Positions 36,401 through 43,228 of a stretch of DNA of 64,000 nucleotides are shown here, piece by piece; position 1 is the stretch's first letter, and every line of letters begins with the position of its first letter. Under the pieces are notes generated by a model that made no database searches, had not been told where the DNA came from, and worked only from the letters and a program-made list of their open reading frames with translations. The position numbers and the translations under genes were made by a program. The DNA lies in the NCBI RefSeq assembly GCF_004138325.1, contig NZ_SBLB01000008.1:248001-312000 (forward strand), written 5' to 3'. The stretch comes from Spirosoma sordidisoli. Lineage in GTDB: Bacteria > Bacteroidota > Bacteroidia > Cytophagales > Spirosomataceae.

Positions 36401-36928
36401 CAGTACGAACCGATCAATTTCGTTACGGCTCCAGCTGTCGTTCTCCAGTTTAGGTACCGCCACCTGAGCCGGTGGAATCAGCGACCAGTGTTCTTTGTAT
36501 TCGGCTCCCTGCTCGATCCACCGGGCCAACAGGGCTTTCTCTTCCACACTGAGCGTCAGGTTCGACTCGGGCGTGGGCATTACATAATCAGGATCGGTAC
36601 TTATGATACGGTGAAACAGTTCGCTACTGCCCAGCTTACCCGGCACAATGGCTTTCTTCCCACTTTCGGCCAGGGCCTCGTAAGCCCCCTCGGGCGTGTC
36701 GAGCCGAAGCCCGGCCTGCTGCTTGGCTTTATCCGGCCCATGGCAGGCAAAGCATCGGTCTGACAGAATTGGTTTAACGTGCAGGTTATAATCTACTTTT
36801 TCGGGCAGGCTGGCTTCGGCAGCTACCAGCTCAGCCGGTTTGTCGACCGATGAGTGACAGGCGGTGAGCCAGACCGAAGCGCCAAACAGACCAACGGTGG
36901 CCGTAAGTAGTGTATAGCGCAATCGCAT
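33482..36928 (-). CDS. Cytochrome c / DUF1549 / LamG / DUF1553 lipoprotein
   Basis: From the ATG at 36928 the protein has 1148 residues and begins with a lipoprotein signal ending LTAC, so it is anchored in the envelope. Domains in order are: PSCyt1 haem domain with C59-F-A-C-H63; DUF1549 (about 150-360), which contains a second haem motif C354-A-R-C-H358; a highly charged Lys/Glu/Ala linker (about 466-509); a LamG-like concanavalin domain (about 540-715, ending ELRIYDRC); and DUF1553 (about 830-1140). The frame is also open 18 bp upstream (36946). The haems suggest electron transfer during oxidative or reductive attack on a carbohydrate or sulfated substrate; this is inferred from family context only. 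Confidence 0.88.
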   Translation of the reverse strand: MRLRYTLLTATVGLFGASVWLTACHSSVDKPAELVAAEASLPEKVDYNLHVKPILSDRCFACHGPDKAKQQAGLRLDTPEGAYEALAESGKKAIVPGKLGSSELFHRIISTDPDYVMPTPESNLTLSVEEKALLARWIEQGAEYKEHWSLIPPAQVAVPKLENDSWSRNEIDRFVLAKQREKKLSPAPEADKTTLIRRVTLDLTGLPPTPAEVDAFLADKSPNAYEKVVNRLLKSPHYGERQAVEWLDVARYADTHGYQDDGLRTMWPYRDWVIRAYNRNLSFDRFITWQLAGDLLPAPKSEAERRERLIATAFNRNHQQSQEGGIVDEEYRVEYVADRTNTFGKAMLGLTVECARCHDHKYDPISQKDYYSLFAFFNSNNDRGQIPYNGEAAPTITLTKPETEAKLKFIREKLTPIRQKINPNRSDYQQRFGQWLSKARQQPLSSADSGLIAHYTFDEADRTDISAFVKAQAEKKKLEEAKRKADEARGKSKKAEAKPEAKRKTKEELWKDPRNAFANTVNDTLPARLGGDPDKVPYAVAGRFGKARFLPGDSFIELPWNFGAFEQNQPFTVSSWFNLAKPNMALTLMGRTTGPMDGQRGYQLDLLADGRLKLTFSHVWPANAIDLESVEKVPVRQWFQVAFAYNGMGRADGITVYLNGKPMRTRVIADNLIHSMVYGKDRTHWAQHAFYVGRMHDYFYKDFAVDELRIYDRCLTPIEMPKLAGQPDALAAALRTPDSQRTAAQRAGLYTYYVTAQDPVYRSEYAKAMQLRGEELMLYTNQDQVMVMQERSVPRVTHLLKRGAYDAPGEVVTPNVLHSLEPMPNDMPKNRLGLAQWLLMPENPLFSRVVVNRVWQQYFGQGLARNSDDFGNQGALPSHPELLDWLAIRFREGSGPASDRWNMKALHKLVVMSATYRQSSVTSEKVREIDQDNTFLTRGPSYRMSAEQVRDNALAASGLLNRRVGGPSVRPYQPSGIWEALATRNTVSYVQNHGDSLYRRSMYTIWKRSSPPPMMLNFDAAERHTCIVKRQKTSTPLQALVTLNDPQFVEAARVLAQKKAGTGTTTEQAISECFKAVVSRQPRSGELALMQQLYDEELADFRKNPSRARELLSVGEYPLDKAQNPAELAALTVVASTIMNFDEAIIKR

Positions 36929-37294
36929 GTCAGACCAGACAATCATTATACAGATAGGTTAGGTATAGTTGGTCACACAAAAGAACGTCGGATTGGTGGC
37001 TAACCACGACACTATTTTGCCTCTTATTTGATCAATCTTTGCCTTTTCCCGGCCTGGCAGCGGGGCGATTCGGTTAGCCTGCCTACGTCATCCCCACAAC
37101 CAGCTGGCTGCTATAATCTTACGCAGTCAGGCTTACAACCGCCAAACAGAATCAACGGCCGGCGGCTTTCAATGCGAAAGGATTTAAGCTTGTTGCAATA
37201 TAACTTTTTTCAGCCAGGAAAAGTGCATGGAGACGCGTAACCGATCCGTAGCAGACTGTTGCGGGGAGCCGGTTTCAGGTTGTCACCCGGTTTT
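36929..37294. other. Intergenic region inside the DUF1553 module
   Basis: This 366-bp stretch lies between the DUF1553 gene and the DUF2231/LRR gene, both on the minus strand. It has no supported gene; a 70-codon frame on the plus strand has no recognisable features. It probably holds the promoter of the DUF1553-DUF1501 pair, but I see no clear TTG/TAnnTTTG pair. Confidence 0.5.
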
Positions 37295-38839
37295 TCAGTT
37301 CTTTGCCGGTTCGATGGCTTTATCACCAGCCTGACCCGCTTTGGCAAACTCGGCAACGGCCTGCTCGTTGATACCGCCAATGATTTCTAGCCCGGGGCGG
37401 GCCTTTTTAAGGGTTGCCAGGCCGGTTTCGGTCACTTTGGTTTGCCAGATGTAAACTGTTCGTAGCTTGCTCAGAGTAGCCAGTTCGGCCAGCCCCATAT
37501 CTGTGATCCCCGTTCCGTAGAGATTGAGGTATTCCAGGTTGGCCAGCCCTTTGAGCTGTTTCAGTCCGGCATCGGTTACCTTCGTCTGCGCCAGATGCAG
37601 TTTTTGCAGGTTCTTCAGTTTAGCCACCTGTACCAGCGCGGCATCGGTGATACCGGTATCGCTCAGCTTGAGCCAGACTAGCTGATCGCTGATTTTTGGC
37701 AGCAACGCAGCCTGGGTGTCGTTGAAGGAACGGGCGTTGACGGCGCTCACTTCTAACTGATTCTGTTCTTTCGAAAGCGGCAGAACCAGCAGGCCGGCTT
37801 TTTTCAGTTCATCGATCACGCCGGGCTGCGCAGCGGGAACCTTCATAGTCAGCACCGGCGATTCGGGAGCCGGGCCGCTGGTTGCAGCTACCGCCGTACC
37901 ACCGCCCGCCGGAGCGCCACCGCCCAGCGCAGCCAGCACGGGCCGGATAGCATCGTTGACTTTCAGGTCCGATACTTTCTTGTCGAACGGCGCGCCCTGA
38001 TCAATCCACCACGTAAGCAGCGCTACCTGCCCTTCGGTTAACTGGGTTTTCCCTTTCGGGGGCATATGGTGATCATCCTCTTCGGGCAGTAAGCACCGCT
38101 TGATCATCTCGCTGTCGGTGCCTTTGCCCGCCACGAACACCGGCCCGTTTTCGCCCCCTTTCCGAATCATCTCGGGGCTATCGTAGCGCAGATCACCTTT
38201 CGACTTTTCGGCGTTGTGGCACTGAACACAACGGCTTTGCAGGATAGGGTTGACAATCTGTTCGTACACCAGCGCCTGGTTCACATCGGTGATTGGTTTC
38301 ATGGCGACGGCTTCAGCCCGGGGCGGCAGGCCGGCCAGGGTCCGGAACGGTTCGGGCGTGTACTGCGTCAGGTAGTCGGACCCGTGCGTCAGTGAGCCAC
38401 CATGGTGACCGGCTACGGCCAGCAGCACCAGCGAAACGACCAGCGCCGGCACGTACAACACCGATCCCAGCGGAATCCGGTCGCCCAGCCAGTCGGACTT
38501 GACGGCCCAGGCTACCCAGGCGAAGCCAGCTACGCCGATGCCCTGCCACATGTGTTCGTCCAGGATTTCTTCGTCATAGCCCCCGCCCAGCGACAACAGA
38601 TAGCCAAACACGCAGGCCATCGTAGCGCTAACCGCCGACCAGAACAGCACGGCCGTAATCGTTGAATCGTCGACACCGATCTTGCCCAGGCGCCGGCCTG
38701 CTTCCAGAATACCGGCTACTACCAGAAACCCGATGGGCAGATGAACAATAAGCGGATGAAACCGGCCAAAAAACAAGGCCCAGTCAGAAGGTTGTGCCGC
38801 AACGGCTTGTACTAAAATCAATGCGTTCATAAACGACAT
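37295..38839 (-). CDS. DUF2231 membrane / cytochrome c / leucine-rich repeat fusion
   Basis: From the ATG at 38839 the protein has 514 residues. The N-terminal part is a DUF2231 membrane domain with the hallmark FHPLIVHLPIGFLVV and about four to five helices. It is followed by a PSCyt1 haem domain with C204-V-Q-C-H208 and HHMPPKGKTQLTE, and a glycine/alanine-rich linker. The C-terminal third has about five leucine-rich repeats of the type ITDAALVQVAKLKNLQKLHLAQTKV, which usually mediate binding. A longer start (38953) would overlap the upstream beta-propeller gene and looks unlikely. It probably anchors an electron-transfer and substrate-recognition complex with the neighbouring cytochrome protein. 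Confidence 0.85.
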   Translation of the reverse strand: MSFMNALILVQAVAAQPSDWALFFGRFHPLIVHLPIGFLVVAGILEAGRRLGKIGVDDSTITAVLFWSAVSATMACVFGYLLSLGGGYDEEILDEHMWQGIGVAGFAWVAWAVKSDWLGDRIPLGSVLYVPALVVSLVLLAVAGHHGGSLTHGSDYLTQYTPEPFRTLAGLPPRAEAVAMKPITDVNQALVYEQIVNPILQSRCVQCHNAEKSKGDLRYDSPEMIRKGGENGPVFVAGKGTDSEMIKRCLLPEEDDHHMPPKGKTQLTEGQVALLTWWIDQGAPFDKKVSDLKVNDAIRPVLAALGGGAPAGGGTAVAATSGPAPESPVLTMKVPAAQPGVIDELKKAGLLVLPLSKEQNQLEVSAVNARSFNDTQAALLPKISDQLVWLKLSDTGITDAALVQVAKLKNLQKLHLAQTKVTDAGLKQLKGLANLEYLNLYGTGITDMGLAELATLSKLRTVYIWQTKVTETGLATLKKARPGLEIIGGINEQAVAEFAKAGQAGDKAIEPAKN

Positions 38840-38879
38840 TCCGGCCTGAAAACCGGCAAAAAATAACGTGTAGAGTAAG

Positions 38880-39941
38880 TTAGATCCGCTCCAGCTTGAT
38901 GGGGTAGGTTTTTTGGGAACTCCATTGCGCCACGTACAGGCTCTCGTCCTCATCGACCAGCACGTCGTGCGGATGCATGAACATAGACAGACTGCGGTCT
39001 TTGCGCTGCTCGGTCAGTTTGCCGTTCTGATAAACGGGCTCCGAACCACCGGGCGTAGACACCACTTTGTCGTTCCGGTCAAGAATCTGTACATAGCCCG
39101 AATTGGGGTACGCATCGGAAGTGCTTCGGAATACAGCACCGAACAGATAATCGCCGTGAATAACGGGTCGGCAGATGTACGATCCCGGCAGCGCAATAGT
39201 AGAGAGGTACGTGCCATCCAGCGAGAAACGCTTCAGCGCATTACGCCGACGGTCGGTGATCAGCAGTGTGGGGTTCTGGGCATTGCGCCGGTCGACTACG
39301 ATACCATGGCAGCAGTCGAAGGTAGCGTCGCCCTCGCCCCGGCCGCCGAATGAGCGGATGATCTTACCCGATTTGTCGTACTGCGTGATGTAGTTCAGCC
39401 CATAGCCATCGGCTACGTAGATATCGCCGTTGGCGGGGTTTATGGCCGTTTCGGTGGGTTTGAACTGGGATGGATAGGCATATTTGCCCGTCTCGCGGGG
39501 GTAGTCGAGTTTCATCAGCTCGCGGCCTTTCAGGTCGGTTTTTATAACCTGATGCCGATCGGTATCGCAGATGAGCAGGTACTGGTCAGCGCCCTCGCCC
39601 CCAATCGTCAGGCCGTGTCCGCCCGGAAATTCGTGTCCCCAGGTGTCGAGCAGCCGACCCGATTTGTCGTAAATGAGAATGTTGTTTTTGGTCTCGTTGG
39701 TGAGCAGGATGATCCGGCCTTTCGCATCCTGCACTAGTTCGTGGCAGTCGTTGACGGGGTTCCGGCCCGCGTCGAGCATCCCCCATCCCGGCACTACCCG
39801 GTACCGGAAACCATTGTGACCGAGAATAGCCGCATCGCCCGGCTGCGGCATTGCCGGCAAAAAGGACGGGCTTGCCATTCCAGCCACCGTGGCCAGCGAA
39901 GCCTGCCGAACAAACGACCGGCGCGACAATGAATAGGGCAT
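38880..39941 (-). CDS. Tat-exported NHL/six-bladed beta-propeller protein
   Basis: The 353-residue protein begins with a twin-arginine leader (SLSRRSFVRQASLATVAGM) and then folds into an NHL-type beta-propeller. Blade signatures are CHELVQDAKGRIILLTNETKNNILIYDKSGRLL, ETAINPANGDIYVADGYGLNYITQYDKSGKII and HDVLVDEDESLYVAQW. Two adjacent cysteines (DCCHGIVVDRR) and several histidines could hold a metal, as in peptidylglycine alpha-amidating lyase-like propellers, but the catalytic identity is unclear. It is the first gene of the minus-strand module that continues to the DUF1501 gene, 40 bp upstream of the DUF2231/LRR gene. Confidence 0.85.
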   Translation of the reverse strand: MPYSLSRRSFVRQASLATVAGMASPSFLPAMPQPGDAAILGHNGFRYRVVPGWGMLDAGRNPVNDCHELVQDAKGRIILLTNETKNNILIYDKSGRLLDTWGHEFPGGHGLTIGGEGADQYLLICDTDRHQVIKTDLKGRELMKLDYPRETGKYAYPSQFKPTETAINPANGDIYVADGYGLNYITQYDKSGKIIRSFGGRGEGDATFDCCHGIVVDRRNAQNPTLLITDRRRNALKRFSLDGTYLSTIALPGSYICRPVIHGDYLFGAVFRSTSDAYPNSGYVQILDRNDKVVSTPGGSEPVYQNGKLTEQRKDRSLSMFMHPHDVLVDEDESLYVAQWSSQKTYPIKLERI

Positions 39942-40008
39942 AAGATTGCTGAGTTTACGAAAAAAGAGCGTTGTCCGTAAACTTTACTGCAATCAGATAA
40001 CCTTTTGG

Positions 40009-40485
40009 TTAGCGAATGAGCGTCACCAGCCGCTCGAGCCATTCGGCGTCTACATCGCTGAAGTCGTCGAGCTGATCACTGTCTACGTCGAGAACCATGG
40101 TTACGTTACCCTGCGGATCGAATACGGGCACAACGATCTCGGAACGAGAGGCCGAGCTACAGGCTATATGCCCCGGGAACTGCTCCACATCCGGCACCAC
40201 AATCGTTTCACGGCGCGAGTAAGCCGCTCCGCAAACGCCCTTGCCGAATGCAATCCGGGTGCAGGCAATCGGCCCCTGAAACGGGCCCAGCACCAGTTGC
40301 CCGTCTTTGACGAGGTAGAAGCCTACCCAGAAAAAATCAAACGCTTCTTTGAGAGCAGCCGCCATATTGGCCAGGTTGGCAATCTGGTCTGACTCGCCGG
40401 CCAGCAGGGCTTCTACCTGCGGCAGCAGGCTTTCGTAGAGCGCCCGACGGTCTGTGGTTGCCGGCAGCATGAGTGTTTCAGCCAT
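40009..40485 (-). CDS. Free methionine-(R)-sulfoxide reductase (GAF domain)
   Basis: A 158-residue GAF-domain protein with the three redox cysteines of free methionine-(R)-sulfoxide reductase: C75 (PIACTRI), C85 (GKGVCGAAY) and C109 (GHIACSS). Their spacing equals that of the E. coli enzyme (84, 94, 118). The enzyme repairs the oxidised free amino acid, not protein-bound residues. The motif SEIVVPVFDPQGNVTMVLDVDSD belongs to the GAF core. It starts one base after the mreD stop codon, so it is very likely the last gene of the mre operon. Confidence 0.93.
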   Translation of the reverse strand: MAETLMLPATTDRRALYESLLPQVEALLAGESDQIANLANMAAALKEAFDFFWVGFYLVKDGQLVLGPFQGPIACTRIAFGKGVCGAAYSRRETIVVPDVEQFPGHIACSSASRSEIVVPVFDPQGNVTMVLDVDSDQLDDFSDVDAEWLERLVTLIR

Positions 40486-40486
40486 A

Positions 40487-40993
40487 TCAGTTACGGGTAA
40501 AGAATTGGATCAGCACAATGCTGACGGTTGTAAAGACGGTGCTGGCGCCTACCCGGATCAGCGTAGGAATCAGCAGGGCCAGGCTGTTGGCTTCGATAAA
40601 AAACAACGCAGCATGATGAATCAGGGCCAGCAGCAATACGTACCGGAAGAAAGCCCCTGCGCCCAGCTCCTTCAGCGAAAACTCGATACGCGATTCCAGC
40701 CCCGGCACATCGATCTGCGACCGCACGACCAGCGGCCGGCAGTAGGCCATCAGCACCGTAGCCGCGGCATGCATACCGAGCGTATTGTAAAACGTATCGA
40801 CGATAATTCCCGTCACGAAGGCGATCAGCAACAGCCAGGTCAGGCTGGTTTCGTTGGGCAGCAGCAGTACGCAGGCGATGTAGATGAAACAGAACGCATA
40901 ATCGAACAGCACCAGATTCCGCACCAGCAGGATTTGCAGCGTCAGATAAAGCAAAAACAGCAGCGAGGCCGATACGATTTCGCGAAAAGTCAC
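40487..40993 (-). CDS. mreD: Rod shape-determining protein MreD
   Basis: A 168-residue, five-helix inner-membrane protein in the standard mreB-mreC-mreD order, which supports the call because MreD sequences diverge strongly. FCFIYIACVLLLPNETSLTWLLLIAFVTGIIVDTFYNTLGMHAAATVLMAYCRP matches the family pattern with a conserved aspartate and tyrosine. MreD recruits and stabilises MreC and the cell-wall elongation complex. The fRMsr gene follows after one base. An 81-bp gap with a hairpin separates it from mreC. Confidence 0.9.
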   Translation of the reverse strand: MTFREIVSASLLFLLYLTLQILLVRNLVLFDYAFCFIYIACVLLLPNETSLTWLLLIAFVTGIIVDTFYNTLGMHAAATVLMAYCRPLVVRSQIDVPGLESRIEFSLKELGAGAFFRYVLLLALIHHAALFFIEANSLALLIPTLIRVGASTVFTTVSIVLIQFFTRN

Positions 40994-41015
40994 AGTAGGA
41001 TAGTTTTCTGGTTGC

Positions 41016-41068
41016 GGTATGCCGGGGTCGGCTCAGGCTACGCTGGCCAGCGTCAACAACGGCATACC
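41016..41068. other. Hairpin in the mreC-mreD gap
   Basis: Arms GGTATGCCG (41016-41024) and CGGCATACC (41060-41068) are perfect complements, with a CTGGCCAG palindrome inside the loop. It may adjust the mreC/mreD expression ratio. Confidence 0.45.
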
Positions 41069-41074
41069 ACAGGG

Positions 41075-41911
41075 TTATTTTTCTGTCTCGATCTGTTTTT
41101 CCAGCTGCTCCTGCTCGCTCTCCAGCCGGTTCCTGACCACGTAAACGAAAGAGAGGTTGCTGAAGTTGGTAGCCAGTTCAAGCGTAATATCGTGGAATGT
41201 CATGTTGGGCTGAACCCCCACCGTTCTGACCCGCCCCACCAGAATACCCGGCGGAAACTTCTTGTTGAACTCCGACGTAACCACCGAATCGCCTTTGGCA
41301 ACAGGCTTGTAACGCGAGATGGCATCCAGCTTCATCAGGTGTGGGTCAACACCATCCCACTTGGCAGAACCAATCTCCTGGGCCTTGGTCAGCTCCGACG
41401 ACACCATGAATTCTGAGTGCAGAATAGACGTAATGACCGAAAAGTGGCGATTGCAGGTCTTTACCGTGCCCACTACGCCCGTCGGCGATATAACGCCCAT
41501 ACCCGGCATAACCCCGTCTTCGGTGCCTTTGTCGATCGTGATGTAGTTGTTGGCAAACTGGGTCGTGTTGTTGACCACCTTGGCTACGGTGAAGTTGAAC
41601 CGGTCGGCAAAGGCCGAGTCGGCCCGGTATTCGGCCGGGGCCAGAGGTTTACTTTGGAGCAGTTTGGTCAGCTGGGTATTGAGCCGCTGGTTTTCCAGGG
41701 CCAGATCAGCATTTACCTGGCGGAGACTGGCATATTCGTTAGCCGCGTTTGTCCACGCCAGCACCTCGGCCGCGTACCGGTTCGAGGTGTTGAAATAGGT
41801 CACACTCCAGTAATTGCTCGTGTTGATGATGAAGTAGAAACACAACACCTCGAGCAACACGAACAGGATAAAGTTTCGGCTCCGAACGAAAAAATCGACT
41901 AACTCTCCCAT
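41075..41911 (-). CDS. mreC: Rod shape-determining protein MreC
   Basis: The 278-residue protein has one N-terminal membrane helix (RNFILFVLLEVLCFYFII) and a coiled coil (about residues 60-95, ADLALENQRLNTQLTKLL). The periplasmic beta-domain follows, with the motif ITIDKGTEDGVMPGMGVISPTGVVGTVKTC. It links the cytoplasmic MreB filament to periplasmic penicillin-binding proteins. The ATG at 41911 gives the family N-terminus; a frame open to 41932 adds only MRSGCSG. It lies between mreB and mreD in the conserved order. Confidence 0.93.
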   Translation of the reverse strand: MGELVDFFVRSRNFILFVLLEVLCFYFIINTSNYWSVTYFNTSNRYAAEVLAWTNAANEYASLRQVNADLALENQRLNTQLTKLLQSKPLAPAEYRADSAFADRFNFTVAKVVNNTTQFANNYITIDKGTEDGVMPGMGVISPTGVVGTVKTCNRHFSVITSILHSEFMVSSELTKAQEIGSAKWDGVDPHLMKLDAISRYKPVAKGDSVVTSEFNKKFPPGILVGRVRTVGVQPNMTFHDITLELATNFSNLSFVYVVRNRLESEQEQLEKQIETEK

Positions 41912-42014
41912 ACCTGAACAGCCGGATCGCACGGGAACCCCGCTCCGATCCGGCTGTGTAATTAATGTTCCATAGCCAGACCGGCGTACAACTACCGTGC
42001 GGCCCGGCCTTGTG

Positions 42015-43040
42015 TTAACTGATCAATACGGATCTGTACATGTCCAGATTCTTGATGACCTCGCCTGTACCTTTCACAACCGCTTTGAGCGGATCGTCGG
42101 CTACGTGAATCGGGAGTTTGGTTTTTGCACCCAGGCGTTTGTCGAGGCCATGCAGCAACGCTCCGCCCCCTGTCAGGTGAATACCGTTCGTGTAGATATC
42201 CGCAGACAGCTCCGGGGGCGAAATTTCGAGGGCTTTCATGGTAGCCTCTTCAATTTTCGAGATGGACTTATCCAGGGCGTAGGCAATCTCGCTGTAAGTC
42301 ACCTTGATTTCTTTCGGGATACCCGTCATCAGGTCACGACCCCGGATTTCGTAATCGGCCGGCGGGTTGTCGAGTTCGGGCAGGGCCGATCCGACTTCCA
42401 TTTTGATCTGCTCGGCCGAACGCTCCCCGATCAGCAGGTTGTGTTCCCGGCGCATATAGTCAACGATATCGCGGGTAAATACGTCGCCGGCAATACGGAT
42501 CGACTGTTCGCAGACGATGCCCGACAGCGCAATGACGGCAATCTCGGTAGTTCCACCGCCGATATCGACGATCATGGTCCCGTTGGGCTGGGTAATGTCG
42601 ATACCGATACCGATCGCAGCGGCAATCGGCTCGTGGACCATGTATACCTCTTTGGCACCTGCGTGTTCGGCGGAGTCTTTGACCGCTCGTTTTTCTACTT
42701 CTGTAATGCCCGAGGGGATACAGATGACCATCCGGTGCGAAGGCGAAAACAGCTTGCTTCCCGTGTCGATCATCTTGATCATGCCCCGAATCATGAGTTC
42801 GGCGGCTGTAAAGTCGGCAATAACACCGTCTTTAAGCGGCCGAATCGTCTTGATATTCTCGTTGGTCTTTTCATGCATCTGCATGGCCTTATGGCCAATT
42901 GCCAGCACTTTGCCGCTGGCTTTGTCCATTGCAATAATCGAAGGCTCATCCACCACAATCCTATCCTTGTGAATAATCAAGGTATTCGCCGTGCCCAGGT
43001 CGATTGCAATGTCGCTGGTTAAAAAGTTGAAAAGTCCCAT
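42015..43040 (-). CDS. mreB: Actin-like cell shape protein MreB
   Basis: The 341-residue actin homologue opens with MGLFNFLTSDIAIDLGTANTLI (phosphate 1 loop), then shows the phosphate 2 motif VDIGGGTTEIAVI and the adenosine motif HLTGGGALLHGLDKRL. Its ATP-dependent filaments guide cell-wall elongation in rod-shaped cells. It is the first gene of the mreB-mreC-mreD-fRMsr operon, and a candidate -7 element lies 53 bp upstream. The presence of a full mre locus indicates a rod or filamentous cell. Identity is certain. Confidence 0.97.
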   Translation of the reverse strand: MGLFNFLTSDIAIDLGTANTLIIHKDRIVVDEPSIIAMDKASGKVLAIGHKAMQMHEKTNENIKTIRPLKDGVIADFTAAELMIRGMIKMIDTGSKLFSPSHRMVICIPSGITEVEKRAVKDSAEHAGAKEVYMVHEPIAAAIGIGIDITQPNGTMIVDIGGGTTEIAVIALSGIVCEQSIRIAGDVFTRDIVDYMRREHNLLIGERSAEQIKMEVGSALPELDNPPADYEIRGRDLMTGIPKEIKVTYSEIAYALDKSISKIEEATMKALEISPPELSADIYTNGIHLTGGGALLHGLDKRLGAKTKLPIHVADDPLKAVVKGTGEVIKNLDMYRSVLIS

Positions 43041-43092
43041 TTCAGGTTGACGCCGTGCGCCGTGTTACGAATGCAGTTTTTTGAAAGGTGAG

Positions 43093-43100
43093 CAAAATTA
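43093..43100 (-). promoter_or_regulatory. Candidate mreB -7 element
   Basis: TAATTTTG on the minus strand matches TAnnTTTG, 53 bp before mreB. No TTG is found at the expected distance. Confidence 0.35.
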
Positions 43101-43213
43101 ATGGATAATTTTCGAGATTGATTAAATATAAATCCTGAATAATAGATGTTGACCTTACGGCCCCATCTTCCCGATATCGGACGGGCGCCGACAAGGGTCA
43201 TTAAATTTCGCCT

Positions 43214-43221
43214 TACTTTTG
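43214..43221 (+). promoter_or_regulatory. Candidate -7 element immediately before the GH3 gene
   Basis: TACTTTTG ends 7 bp before the ATG at 43229, so transcription would start at or next to the start codon, giving a leaderless or nearly leaderless message. Confidence 0.4.
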
Positions 43222-43228
43222 CGCTATT

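Noticed and set aside
37028..37240. 70-codon plus-strand frame in the gap of the DUF1553 module
   Set aside because: No family features, no promoter, composition like non-coding DNA.
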